Shown piece by piece: positions 1 to 11,283 of a stretch of DNA of 64,000 nucleotides (its first letter is position 1; each line of letters opens with the position of its first letter). The position numbers and the translations under genes are program-made. Under the pieces are notes generated by a model that did not search any database, was not told where the DNA came from, and was given only the letters and a program-made list of their open reading frames with translations. The DNA comes from Serendipita indica DSM 11827 (taxonomy: Eukaryota; Basidiomycota; Agaricomycetes; Sebacinales; Serendipitaceae), in NCBI GenBank assembly GCA_910890315.1, contig CAJVGD010000012.1, positions 1,200,991 to 1,264,990 on the forward strand, written 5' to 3'.

Positions 1-3000
1 TCAGCAAAACATTGACACTCAATGTCCCGGTTATAACGCCACCAACGTCTCCAACATCCGCAACGGCTTCAAGGCTGATCTTGTCCTTGCTGGAAACGCT
101 TGCAACGTCTATGGCACCGACATTCCAAAGCTCTCGTTGACAGTGACGTACGAGACTGGTAAGTAAAACGGTCCACAAACATTGGAAAGGCCTGATCACA
201 GAGTCAAACAGACAACAGAATTCACATGAAGATCATTGACCCTGCAAACTCACGGTACGAAGTCCCCGAGAGCGTCTTCCCGCGACCGTCTTCTTGGGGC
301 GGCACCCGAACGTCGCCGAACATCAAGTTCAACTATGTCAAAGCACCGTTTAGTTTTACCATTACCAGGTCTACCACCAACGAAACCCTCTTCAACACCA
401 CGGGCTTCCCACTCGTCTTTGAGCCACAATACCTCCGCGTAAAGACGTCGCTCCCGGCTCGTGCAAACATCTATGGTCTCGGAGAACACACCAATTCCTT
501 CCGACTTCCTCCGGGGAATACCACGGTGGGTGTACTTTTTCTGATCCCTAACGTATCGAAATCTCACAGTTCGGCAGAGGACAATGTGGAACCGCGACGC
601 GTACGGTGTGGCGAATGAGACTAACCTGTACGGCGACCACCCCATCTACTTTGAACATCGTACAACGGGAACTCATGGCGTCTTTCTTCTCAATTCGAAT
701 GGAATGGACGTCAAGCTTCGAGGTGATGATAATGGTGGTTCACTCGAGTACAATGTCATTGGTGGAATTCTCGACTTTTACTTCCTCGCTGGTCCTTCTC
801 CCATCGAACTGTCAAAGCAGTACGCCAAGCTCGTCGGTCTTCCAGCAGAGATTCCCTATTGGGGTCTCGGGCTACACCAGTGCAGATACGGATACCAGAA
901 CTATCTTGAAGTCGCACAAGTCGTCGCCAACTATTCTGCTGCGAACATTCCGTTGGAGACGATGTGGACGGACAGTAAGTATAGACTTATCGTCAAACTT
1001 GACTAACCTCTATACAGTTGACTACATGTACGAGCGCCTAGTGTTCACCAACGATCCAAACTACTTCCCAATGGCTCGCATGCGGGAGATTGTCAGCGAC
1101 CTTCACGCCAGAGGACAACAGTATAGTGAGTAACCGAAACAGCCTATATCATCCTCTCATCGTCTATCAGTCGTCATGGTTGATCCCGCCGTCGGAGTCA
1201 AGCCAGGTGTATCTACGGCATATGATCGTGGCCAAGCTCTGGGAATCTGGATGAAGAATCCCAACGGGACCAACTTCGAAGGCTGTAGGTTGACCTTGCT
1301 CAGAAAAGATGCAAACTTAGCTGCGTACAGTGGTCTGGCCCGGTGTGACTGTCTGGCCAGATTGGTTCAATCCAAAGACCCAAGCATATTGGACAAACGA
1401 GTTTGCACTTTTCTTCAATCCCGAGACTGGACTCAACGTCGATGGCATCTGGATTGGTATGTGGCTCTTCTAACAATGGAGATCGAAAGCTGACCGCTTA
1501 CTAGATATGAACGTACGTCAACCGGCTTGGTTGAAAGATACAACTTCTTACTAGTTTCATAGGAACCCGCTTCTTTCTGCGAGTACCCTTGTGCTAATCC
1601 ATCCGCCGAAGCCAGCTCTCAGAACTTGCCACCAAGCAGGACGAGCCCACCCCCAGACAAGACTGCCTCGCTCCCCATCGGTACCACCATTCCTAGTCTT
1701 ACCGCTAGTCTCCTCAAGCGTGGAAGCAACTATACCGACGTTCTCAACCCACCATACGCCATTGGAAACGTCTTGCCTCACCTCAGTGATCGAACTGCCT
1801 TTACAAACGTCGTCCATGCCAATGGTTTGATTGAATACGATACGCGTAAGTACACCGAGTGCTACCGGATCAATTGACTGATCATTTGGTAGACAATTTG
1901 TACGGCACGATGATGTCGACGGCCACTCGTGAGGCTCTCCTTACTCGAAGACCTGGAAAACGTCCGTTTGTCATCACTCGCTCGACCTTTGCTGGTGCTG
2001 GTGCCAAGGTTGGCAAGTGGCTCGGTGACAATCTTTCGTGAGTAGGTTTTTGCTTTGGTAGAGTCAGTATGCTCATTCACGGCAGCACTTGGGATCACTA
2101 CCGCAACTCGATTGCGGGTATGCTCGGCTTTGCTTCCATCTATCAAGTTCCCGAGGTTGGAAGCGACAGCTGGTCAGTCTTTGTCTTCTCTTGACGTGCA
2201 CTGTCTGACAACCTGTAGTGGATTCGGAGGCAACACGACAGAGACGCTCTGTGCACGATGGGCAACTCTTGGTGCATTCAACCCCTTTTATCGCAACCAC
2301 AACGGCGACACGTCCATCTCTCAAGAATTTTACCGCTGGCCAACGGTCGCACAAGCTGCGCGCAACGCCATTGACATGCGCTACCGCTTGCTCGATTACT
2401 TCTACACTGCCCTCCACCAAGCGCACGTCGACGGAACGCCCGTCCTCCAGCCTCTATGGTACCAATACCCGACCGACTCGAATACGTTTGGCATCGACTT
2501 GCAATTCCTCTTTGGCGAATCCGTCCTCGTCTCGCCTGTCACACAAGAAAACGTTACCGACGTATCCATTTATCTCCCCAACGACTACTTCTACGACTTC
2601 AAGTCGTACACGTTCATCAACGGTACAGGCTCGACGACGCAGTTGACCAATGTCGCCTACACCGACATCCCCGTCTACATCCGCGGTGGCGCTGTCCTTC
2701 CTCTCCGCGTCTCGAGCGCATATACAACAAAGCAGCTCCGTCAAAAGGACTTTGAGCTCGTCGTTGCGCCGAGCAAGTCTGGCCAGGCATCGGGGACATT
2801 GTACATTGACGATGGCGAGTCGCTCGAGCAGTCGAGTACCTATACAGCACAGTATACGTACAAGGACAGAAAGTTGACCGTCAAGTCTCAGGGAAATTAC
2901 AATGTCGGATCGCTCAAGTATCGCAATGTTCGCATTCTGGGGCTGTCGGGTCGCCCGAATAACATCAGCCTCAATGGACAGAATGTCGCTAGCAATATGG

Positions 3001-3134
3001 TGCAGTACAATGACACGAGCAAGAGTGTCTCCGTCAACGTTACGCAACCCCTGAAAAAACACCTTTACGCTCAAGTGGTCGTAGGGATAGACAAACGGAA
3101 CGAATCATTGTCATGTAAACGGGTAGATGACTGA
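1..3134 (+). CDS. Alpha-glucosidase, glycoside hydrolase family 31 (5' end outside window)
   Basis: A retaining alpha-glucosidase that releases glucose from non-reducing ends of malto-oligosaccharides, probably secreted in the native protein; the signal peptide would lie left of the window. Spliced exons read through the family landmarks in order: the N-terminal beta domain with [10 protein letters not shown] (near 460-500), MWNRDAYG, the TMWTDIDYM segment, the nucleophile motif WIDMNEPA (1451-1570), [14 protein letters not shown] (near 1960), the acid/base motif [14 protein letters not shown] (split by an intron, 2025-2115), and [14 protein letters not shown]. The C-terminal beta-sandwich runs without an intron to the TGA at 3134. 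Introns were placed at about 160-211, 526-571, 974-1018, 1123-1170, 1285-1328, 1457-1504, 1513-1562, 1845-1892, 2039-2090 and 2173-2219. An 8-nt exon carries most of the nucleophile codon. It is almost full length; only the signal peptide and about 20 residues seem missing. Confidence 0.93.
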
Positions 3135-3225
3135 AATGAATGAATTTTCAAGAGCAAACGAATTTATGCACGACTAGAACAAGAACAGATAATACATCTA
3201 CTTGGTAAAAACCATTAGTTAAAAC

Positions 3226-6200
3226 CTAGAGACTCGAGAGGAGCTTCTCGTGGAGGCGCTTAATTAGCTCTGGTGCGCCAATACACCCACAGATGATGGC
3301 GTGACCATAGCTGACCGGGAGCACACCATCGCTCGGAACTCCCAATGCTTTCACGTCATTCAGCACAGCTGTGACATGTTCCTCCATCTTTGGAACCGGA
3401 AGTAGTGCACTGAGTCCATGACGCTCCCTAGCAGGAGCGGCAGACGTAGCTTCAGAGCTTGGCGCGGTGGACCCCAGCTTGCCATTCCTCAGGTCGACAC
3501 TTCCATCCACGATCAAGATCCTACCGTTGACAAGTCGAACGTCCATCGCGTACACCTTGCTCTCCTCTGGAGGTCCAAATAATTTCCCTTGCGAGTACCG
3601 CAATCGCCACCATCCAGCGGCTTTGACCACAATGTCAAATCGTGGATTGACGCGTTTTGTCGGCGTAGTGGAAGGCGCCGAGGTGGTTTCCCCATTTTCG
3701 AAAACGAGCGTGTCGAGCATTTCCACGATGCCAATGGTGAGCCGAAGGAATCCAACGAGCTCAAAGACCGAGCTCCCGAGTCGGTCATCCTTGAGCAAAT
3801 CTTGAGCGAAACGCGAAGAGTCCTCATGCGCGTTGCGGACAATGGGTCGTTCAGTGTCCTCTTGCGAGATGTCCATCGCGTCAATAGTGTTCGTTCGACT
3901 CAACGACTGTATCACAGCCGAGGGAACACGGGAGAATGAGAGGCGATAGAGACCTTCGACGGAGGTGATTGACAACGAGTAATCCTGATAATAAGCGAAT
4001 TCGACCGTTTGAAGGTCGAAGGATAATATGCGAACATCTTTCCATCCTTTGCGGTCCGGCATCAATGAGACTGTAGATAGGTGTCAGTCGGTTATAAATG
4101 GTCGACAATCGTACATACTCTGTCGCGCAATGATGACAACCTTTGACACCCTGGCCCACTCTTTGAGGAATTCATCCACGCAGTCACCAACGCGCTTAGA
4201 GAGGAAAGTGATCACGCTCGTCTTTGTATCATATGAGATGTTCTCCGACGGTCGGATCAGCTTGCCATCGTTGGTGCTCGCATTCCCCTTTGCGCCCTCC
4301 AACGGCTGCACGTACTTGAGCTGTACACTGGTATGTACCATGCACTCGTTGTCCAACGACCACCACTCTGTAGGTTCGATGCGGATATTGGGCATCGCTG
4401 CTTCTGCGGCACTTGCCCCAGCAAGCATATCCGTCGCTCGCACGCTCAAAATCGGAAGATGAGGTTCCAGCGGTGACCTAAGCGGTGCGCGCTTTTCGAC
4501 ACCACCACGTTGGTTCGTAGACGACGTCGCTTGCAAAGGACGAGAATGATTGGAGCGACAAGGATGGACTTGTACACAGGGAATGTTGCGGGCTTTGAGC
4601 TGCGACTCGATGAGCAGATGCGCGACGCGAGCACGGCAATACGCATGAAGATCGCGAATTTGTTGAATCGACATATCCAACGGGTCGTATTGAATGGGAC
4701 CGGTGGGTCTGATTCCTACGTCCAGATCTTCCTTTTGTTTGTCCCCCATCAACACATCCGCGGTCCCGTCGTGAGAGGGCTGCGCTCGTAGAACAGGCTG
4801 GTTATCTGGAGTGACAAGTCCAAGGAATCGCTCCGCTTGTACCCAGGCGATGTCGGTAATGGAATACTCGCCCGTGCCCGTTCCATATTCACTCATCATT
4901 TCATGCACCTCGATGAGCGCAAACCTCAGACCAACTTCCGCAAGGAGTATGACGGCATAATGCTGAGGAAATTTGGCAAGTTGGATGAAGAGTATACCAG
5001 TGTTTTGCCCTAGTTGCGCGAGGGACGTACTGATGAGATACCGGTGTCGAAAGGTGGTGAGACCGAGAAGATTTGCGCGCGTCTCTAGCATTTCAATGAC
5101 AGCCGTACCACGTATTCGAGAGCACATCTCAAGGACGCAAGCTGGGTCGAGATTGACTCGCAGTTGGCAGATGCGCCAACGTCCTCCACGAACGACTGCG
5201 CCTAGATCTCCAGACTCATAGATGACATATCGGCCGTGTTGAATATCCATGGCGACCATCATGTGTTGATCACCAGCGAGTTGAACTCGGAGAACCATGT
5301 CCTCGCCTACAAGAATTAATATGCAAAATGCTACAATACGAGGAGTACGCACCTCGTTGCATAAACACGACGTCTCCCGGATGCGGGAAGAGACGTAAAC
5401 CCTCCGACGTAATGATGCCTTCAACCGTCTCAACATGCCTGGCCATGATGGCATTTGCATGTCGGCGAAGGATCTTCCGCAAGAGATCTTCAAAGTCGAG
5501 GCAATTGGAATCCTAGCAACACGGTATTAGATAACGTCCTACGGCGATTTCCTAGACGTACAATCTCGAGTCCCTCGTGGTCGAGAGCGAGCAAATTGAT
5601 AACGACCCCCAAAGCTCCTTGTTGAGGTTTCCATCGGACTTCAAACTTGTAATGCTCGACTTCGTCGGACGCTTTGGCACCTTTGAGCTTGAGGCGATTC
5701 TCCATCTCGGCCTTGAACTGGTCCACTGGCGTTCGAAAGTTGGATCGCTTTCGGGTGGCCTGCGCAGATGAGGATGTGGCCGAAGTCATGGCAGTCGGGT
5801 AACCGAAAGGAGGGAATGGCCCCTGAGGTTGCGGGTCGATAGGGTCCGTTGAGCTGACTATTGAGATGGTAACCTCTCCACCGCTCAGTGGGACGGGCTT
5901 CGGCATGGGAATTTGGGGGTTTCGGCTGACCTGAGGTGGTTCTCGCCTGCATAGTGGTAAGAGGACGGAAGAAACCATATCTTTACCACGTACACCCAGT
6001 ATTGGACGGTCAAACTCCGTCGGTTGGCGGATACCCTGACTTTGAGCGTTTCTTTCCAACCGCAGTCTAAAAGTTGAGTTGCTTGATATATCAAGATTTC
6101 CAGTTGATAAGTTAACGATAAGAGTTCTAGGAAGCAACTTTAGACTTGTCTTGGAACGGTCTAAACACTCACGAAGAAAGTTGTAGACTCGAACAAGGGG

Positions 6201-7410
6201 TGCATCCACTACAGCACTTGCAAGTGGCGCATCAGGTATAGGGTAGTTAAGGACAGGAAGCGGTGGTGACATGATGATGTCGCGTATCTGGAATGAGAGA
6301 TCGTCTGTGAACACCTTTGGCGGTCGCCTTGGGAACTCTGGGCTAGTTCAGTGTCGTTTTGTGCTACATAGAGAGTGGATCACCTCTGCTCCCCTTTCGC
6401 TCACCCTCCGGGACACCGAACAAAAACTCGACATGAACAAATGCCCAAACGTCGTCCTTTTGCGCACCAGTCATAATCATCGAGGCTTCGAACTGCTGAG
6501 GTACGGTGAAGAACGTCCTTCCGTCTTCTATCCGCCAACGACGCATCTCGACGGGGATGACATCGCGACACAGTAGCCTCATTCTCATGACATCTTCTAC
6601 TTGACTGAAGACCTGCGCCACTTCCTTATTGCTTAGAGGTTTCTTCTTTACAAACGTCTCCTGGTGAATCGAGGCGAGGCGCGTGTAGGTACCAGTAGTT
6701 AGGACATCCAGAGCCGTCAACAGATCCGGATTCCGCACACGAAGTCGGTGGGCTTCATCTTGCACTGAATGTAGGGCCTTTGTGGCCCAAATGATCTGCT
6801 CTCCTTGAGTCCGCAAAAAGGCTGCAATGTTCATCGCTTTTTGGATGTCCTCGGCGTTTCGACTCCATTTGGCAAGAACGTAGACCTTGGATGCCTGTTT
6901 GTGGGCTAGCGAGAGCCATTGCTGCAGTCTTGCCTTTTTGACGGTATCCGACGCGCGTCCTAGACTACATAAAATGCCATCAGCTTATCGTTCATTCGAA
7001 AATACCCTGACATCTGGTCCAAAACATTGTCTTGGAACGAAGAATTGGGTGACTACAGAGCACGGAAAGGACAAAGAGGCCATGAACAGACAGAAATGGG
7101 GCACATACGTTTCGGCAATGTTTGTTAGCTGAGAATACAGATCGTGTACGAGCTGGTGCATCACGTGTGCTACAGACACTTGCCCGTCGTAAATTTGAGG
7201 GAGCTCCTTTTCCAAATCCTGCAGCGACGGCCATTCCGCATCGTCTTGTAAATGCTTGACATCGTTTCCCATTTCATGTGCGATTCCATTTGGTGGTAAG
7301 CCGTCTGTCAGCCTCGGTTGGCCATTTGGAACGGTTAGAGGCGCGTCTTTGAAGCCATTGAGGGAGTGAATCGTTGGTTTTATGTCGATTGGCGCTGTTT
7401 GGACGTCCAT
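3226..7410 (-). CDS. MED14: Mediator complex subunit 14 (Rgr1/MED14)
   Basis: Scaffold subunit that joins the head, middle and tail of Mediator, the RNA polymerase II coactivator in the nucleus. The N-terminal part (7200-6840, reverse strand) has the family signature: LEKELPQIYDGQVSVAHVMHQ, a helix ending NIAET, then after an intron at about 7106-6970 the segment YVLAKWSRNAEDIQKAMNIA. Later exons carry TGILFIQLAKFPQHY (near 5000-4960), a conserved central MED14 block. I start at the ATG at 7410 because the open frame upstream lacks an ATG. Stop is TAG at 3226. Several short introns (near 6350, 6140, 5530, 5320, 4110) join the frames. The total is about 1,280 residues, in the usual range for fungal MED14. 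It is convergent with the alpha-glucosidase, with under 100 bp between the two stop codons. Confidence 0.88.
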
Positions 7411-7646
7411 AAGGCAAGACGGCAGCAGCCCTTGGACATGGACAGCGGCAAGGTTGGCCAGCACAACTTTTGGTATTCAGCTCAAAGATGGAAATTCTCG
7501 GATTATCCTCAGAAGACCCAGAATAATCAATCAGCATATTCATTATTATGTTTATTCACAGATTTACCGATATCCGGCCCGATATAAGGAAGTCCAGAGG
7601 GAATGTCATCGATATATAATTACACCCAAACAAACTGGAACATGCT

Positions 7647-10600
7647 CTACGCAGCACCCTTCTTCTGCTCTTTGAGCTGTGCAATCCTGGCCTTGCGCTC
7701 CTCTCTCCTTCTAGCCATCTCCGCCGCCTTTTCTTCTTTACTCATTCCACTCAGACTCGCCGCCGGAGAGGCCTTTCCAATATCCGAAGCCGTTGATGCT
7801 TGTACTTGAGCTGCCACGGGTACCATGTCGTCGTTACCCCAGTCGTCCTTGACTGCTGTCGGTTTTGGTGAGGTGACAGGGGACTGCCATGTAGAAGGCA
7901 CCGTAGACATAACCGCAGAAGGTGTCGACCTCCCAGAGGCTGCTGTTGGGGACGTCACCGACTTTGGCTGCAATACACTCTGCGTGGAGAGTGATGGGTA
8001 TGTCGGTGGTTTGCTAAATGCAGACGTGACGTCTTCTACTGAATCCTTCCAAGGGTTCGAGGACGCTAGTCCGCTCACGCCCGACGTGGACACCGTCACA
8101 ACGGGAGTCGGTGCGGATTCGAATGCGCCTATGGACATTTGATCAGTAGATAGCTCTTTCAACTCGCTGGTCTTACTCCAATCATCTTGATCGGCATGTA
8201 CATCCATCAAATCTCCATTTGGCGCGACTTGCTCGTCGTTGTCATCCCAGGCCTCTGCGATATCGGCCGCGTCCTCGTTCATCTCCTTCTCCAGTTCTGC
8301 CATGAGTGCTGCATGGCCACCTTTTGCTCCCAATTTGGAACCGAGTGCCATTCCTTTGGGCTTGGCAGTCTGTCGAACTGGAGGAGCGCGATTAGGTGTA
8401 GGTTTAACGCTGGGCGCTACGGAAGAACTCGGGGTAGCAGGGGTGGACATAGACGTAGTTGGTACAGAGCCAGTGGATGGTGGAGGAGGTGTGGCCATTT
8501 TACTGTTGAGATCCTTCGGTACCAGCTAATTGAATATGAGCGTTTGCTTGTCTCCAAGGTTGAATACATACCCGACTACTAAGTGACTCAAAAGCCCATC
8601 CAGCCACGCCGCCTGCCATACCTGTCGCAGTGGACAAGATATCACCAGAGGATATTCCAGTGGCGGGCAGGGCACCTGGTGGAACGCCTCCCTGTGGAAT
8701 AGCAGTCTCTGGCTGCAAACGACATTAGGTACAGAGTACTACGAGAGCAAGAACGTACCAGAGATGCGGCATACTTTTCGATCCGTTGTCGATACGTATC
8801 AAAGCACTTGAACGCTGGATCTCTGACCACTCTATGAAGCGTCAACACAGTGTGTTCGTGTTCTGCGAAAGCCTTACTTCTCCTTGTCAACCAAACCGGA
8901 TGCAATAACACCGATGACCTTTGTCGCGGCATCTTCCATGTCGAAACAGTCGACGCAAGAGGTAAATCCTTGGAGAGCCGCGATACGCGCGTGAACGAAT
9001 GGGTCTTTAAGTGCCTTTGAGAATGCCGGGACAAGGACTTTCTAGAGGCGAATGAACACAGCTCCCATCTGACAGAGGAGAAGGTACCTTTTGCGTACTC
9101 TCTGATAGCAAAGGGGCGAGTTTGGCGATCATGATACATGTGTTTGTTCGGATAGATGGCTCCGGATCGGATTGTAGCCGGGCCAGGTGCCGGAGGAGAT
9201 CATTGTTCAGTACCCTGCTCGATAGCTGAAAGATGTTGAGTATCAGAGTAGACACTGATCATGACACGGTTTACCTTGTTAGGTATCTCGTTGATAGCAA
9301 TCAGGGTTGCCTCTCGAATAGCGGCAACTGTGTCTGATAAGCCAGTTTGCTGAATATGGTTCAGCCATTGAATTGCTACATGTAACCAGAGATACGTACC
9401 AGGTGCGGCCATACGCCATCTTGCACAACCTTCGCCTCCAGCTTTGGTGCAAACTGTGGCATATTCTTTAGCAACGCCATCCGTGTAGCACGGTCAGTAC
9501 TCGTGAAAAGCTTGACTAATGGCGTCAAAATGATCTGGTTATACTGATTCTGGTCGAGTTTGTAGGTGCTCCGCGACGCTGAAGCTTAGGATTTTAGGCT
9601 TTCGCTAGGCTAGATTTCTGCAACTTACTAGTCGTAGTACCGACTTCGTTTGGGTCGGCTAATTTTCCAAACTCGAGAACGAGGGAGATGACCATCTCTG
9701 CGTTGGCACCCCCGTGAGATAGGCCCGAAAACATGGCAGGAATAAGGCGGTTGATGGCAAACTCGGGAGGAAACGACCCCGCAGAGTCCCTGAGATCTCT
9801 TTTTGTGCCACGTTAGGGAAATTTCATTCAAAGACATGGAGGGTCGTACCGAATGAATTCAGCCTTTTCGCCATCCGATGCGAGAGGATATCCTTCTAGT
9901 TGACTGCAGACGCGTACGAGATGGTTATCCGCAAAGAATCGCCCCGGGGCTCCATCGACACCCGCCTTTTCTCCCATGCCAATTTCCAAGAAAGCCTGGC
10001 ATGTAAGGCGTTGCTTGGTCCCGGGGTTGAGCAATCTTTTGTACAGAGGAAAGATACCCGGTGGTATCTGCCCACGTGATGCTCCTGTAGGGGCTGGATG
10101 TGGAGGGTGTGCCGTAGCAGGAAGCTCGTTCGTCTGATTGAAGGCACTGTTGAGGAGGAGGCCTAGTGCATACGCGTCGGATATTCCTGGATCCAACTCC
10201 TTGATGGCATTCCACCCGTTTTTCTTCACCTCGGGAGACGAGATGTCTTGATTTCGCGGAAACTGGCTGCCGAGCGTCTGGGCACTGGGTGAGTAAGATG
10301 ATCTAAATGACCCATATCGCTTACGAATAAGACTGGGTTTTCGTCCTTGGTCGATGATAGCAGCTCCAAGCCTCCAAGTCTCCATTCGCCAGACGGTGAA
10401 AGAAATATCGAGTCGATTGAAACATTACCATGTGTCGACGCACCAGTCGAGTTGAGAAAGGCCAATGCAATGGCTATTCGGTGTAATCCCCATATTGTCC
10501 AGCCCTCTCGCTCCTTATCTTTCCCTTTCGCGCTCCCGGTCGAGCTGACCCACGAAAAAAGGACTGGCCGCAGAGGGCGTACGCGTTCTGTCATTATCCA

Positions 10601-10946
10601 CATACTCTCCCCTTGTTCAACAACGTCAATGAATTTGAGAATGTCGGGATGTCGTGTAGTTCTGAGCTTCTTGAGTGCATTTCTTGCAAACGGAAGATGG
10701 GTTCTTCTGTTCCCTGATGCATCGAAATGAAATACGGATACGGGAGAGGAGTCGTCCTGGTTATATATCAGAATCGCCGCTTTGATAAGGGCAGGGTCCA
10801 ACCTTCTTCGTGGCATCGTATAGGGTCCATATGGATTTACCATCATAGTCATGAACCTTTTCTCCTAGTGAGTATGGTAGCGATATTCCAGACTTTTGGA
10901 GGAGAGAAGTCGCCGCAGCGGAGCCCAAGTTTCGTAAGAGGTCCAT
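7647..10946 (-). CDS. SCY1-like pseudokinase (SCYL1/CEX1-type, kinase-like plus HEAT repeats)
   Basis: Protein of the Scy1/Cex1 family: a catalytically dead kinase fold followed by HEAT repeats, implicated in Golgi-ER traffic and nuclear tRNA export. The start MDLLRNLGSAAATSLLQ at 10946 is typical of the family. After an intron of about 46 nt at about 10800-10755 it continues with DDSSPVSVFHFDAS, the kinase-like lobe (RHPDILKFIDVVE, and HGNVSIDSIFLSPSGEW in place of a catalytic HRD/DFG pair). Downstream exons (9840-8640) are helical HEAT-like repeats, e.g. AIREATLIAINEIPNKV and RTNTCIMIAKLAPLL. The last exon is Ser/Thr/Pro-rich and disordered (8498-7720) and ends in a charged coiled coil rich in RREERKARIAQLKEQKK, resembling the C-terminal coil of SCYL1. 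No DFG or HRD motif is visible, which supports pseudokinase status. Confidence 0.88.
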
Positions 10947-11283
10947 AGCAAGGAAATTAAAAGGGATGTATCCGAGTTCTACAGTCTGAATAAGTGTGCA
11001 GATGTACAAACTGCGAGATGTAGAGGAGCCCCGGTAGACGTGGTGGGAATTCAAAGTTGTCGCAGTGGCCGGCGCATAAAAGCGGAGTTGCAAATATTTC
11101 CCCGAGATTATTTTCAATATATTTCCAAGATATGAATTATACGTGGAATTTGGTTGTATTCCATGTTTGTCGGTGCCGCTCGGCTTGGCGTCATAGTAAA
11201 CTTGCTCCTTGCCGAATTGTTCAAATCGCTCAAGTTGGAAGAAAACCTGATTTAAACAAGTCGCTGAGTCCGAAGAAAGGAAA

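Noticed and set aside
2454-3074. 206-codon reverse-strand frame inside the alpha-glucosidase last exon
   Set aside because: Overlaps strongly conserved GH31 sequence on the + strand; no recognisable product.
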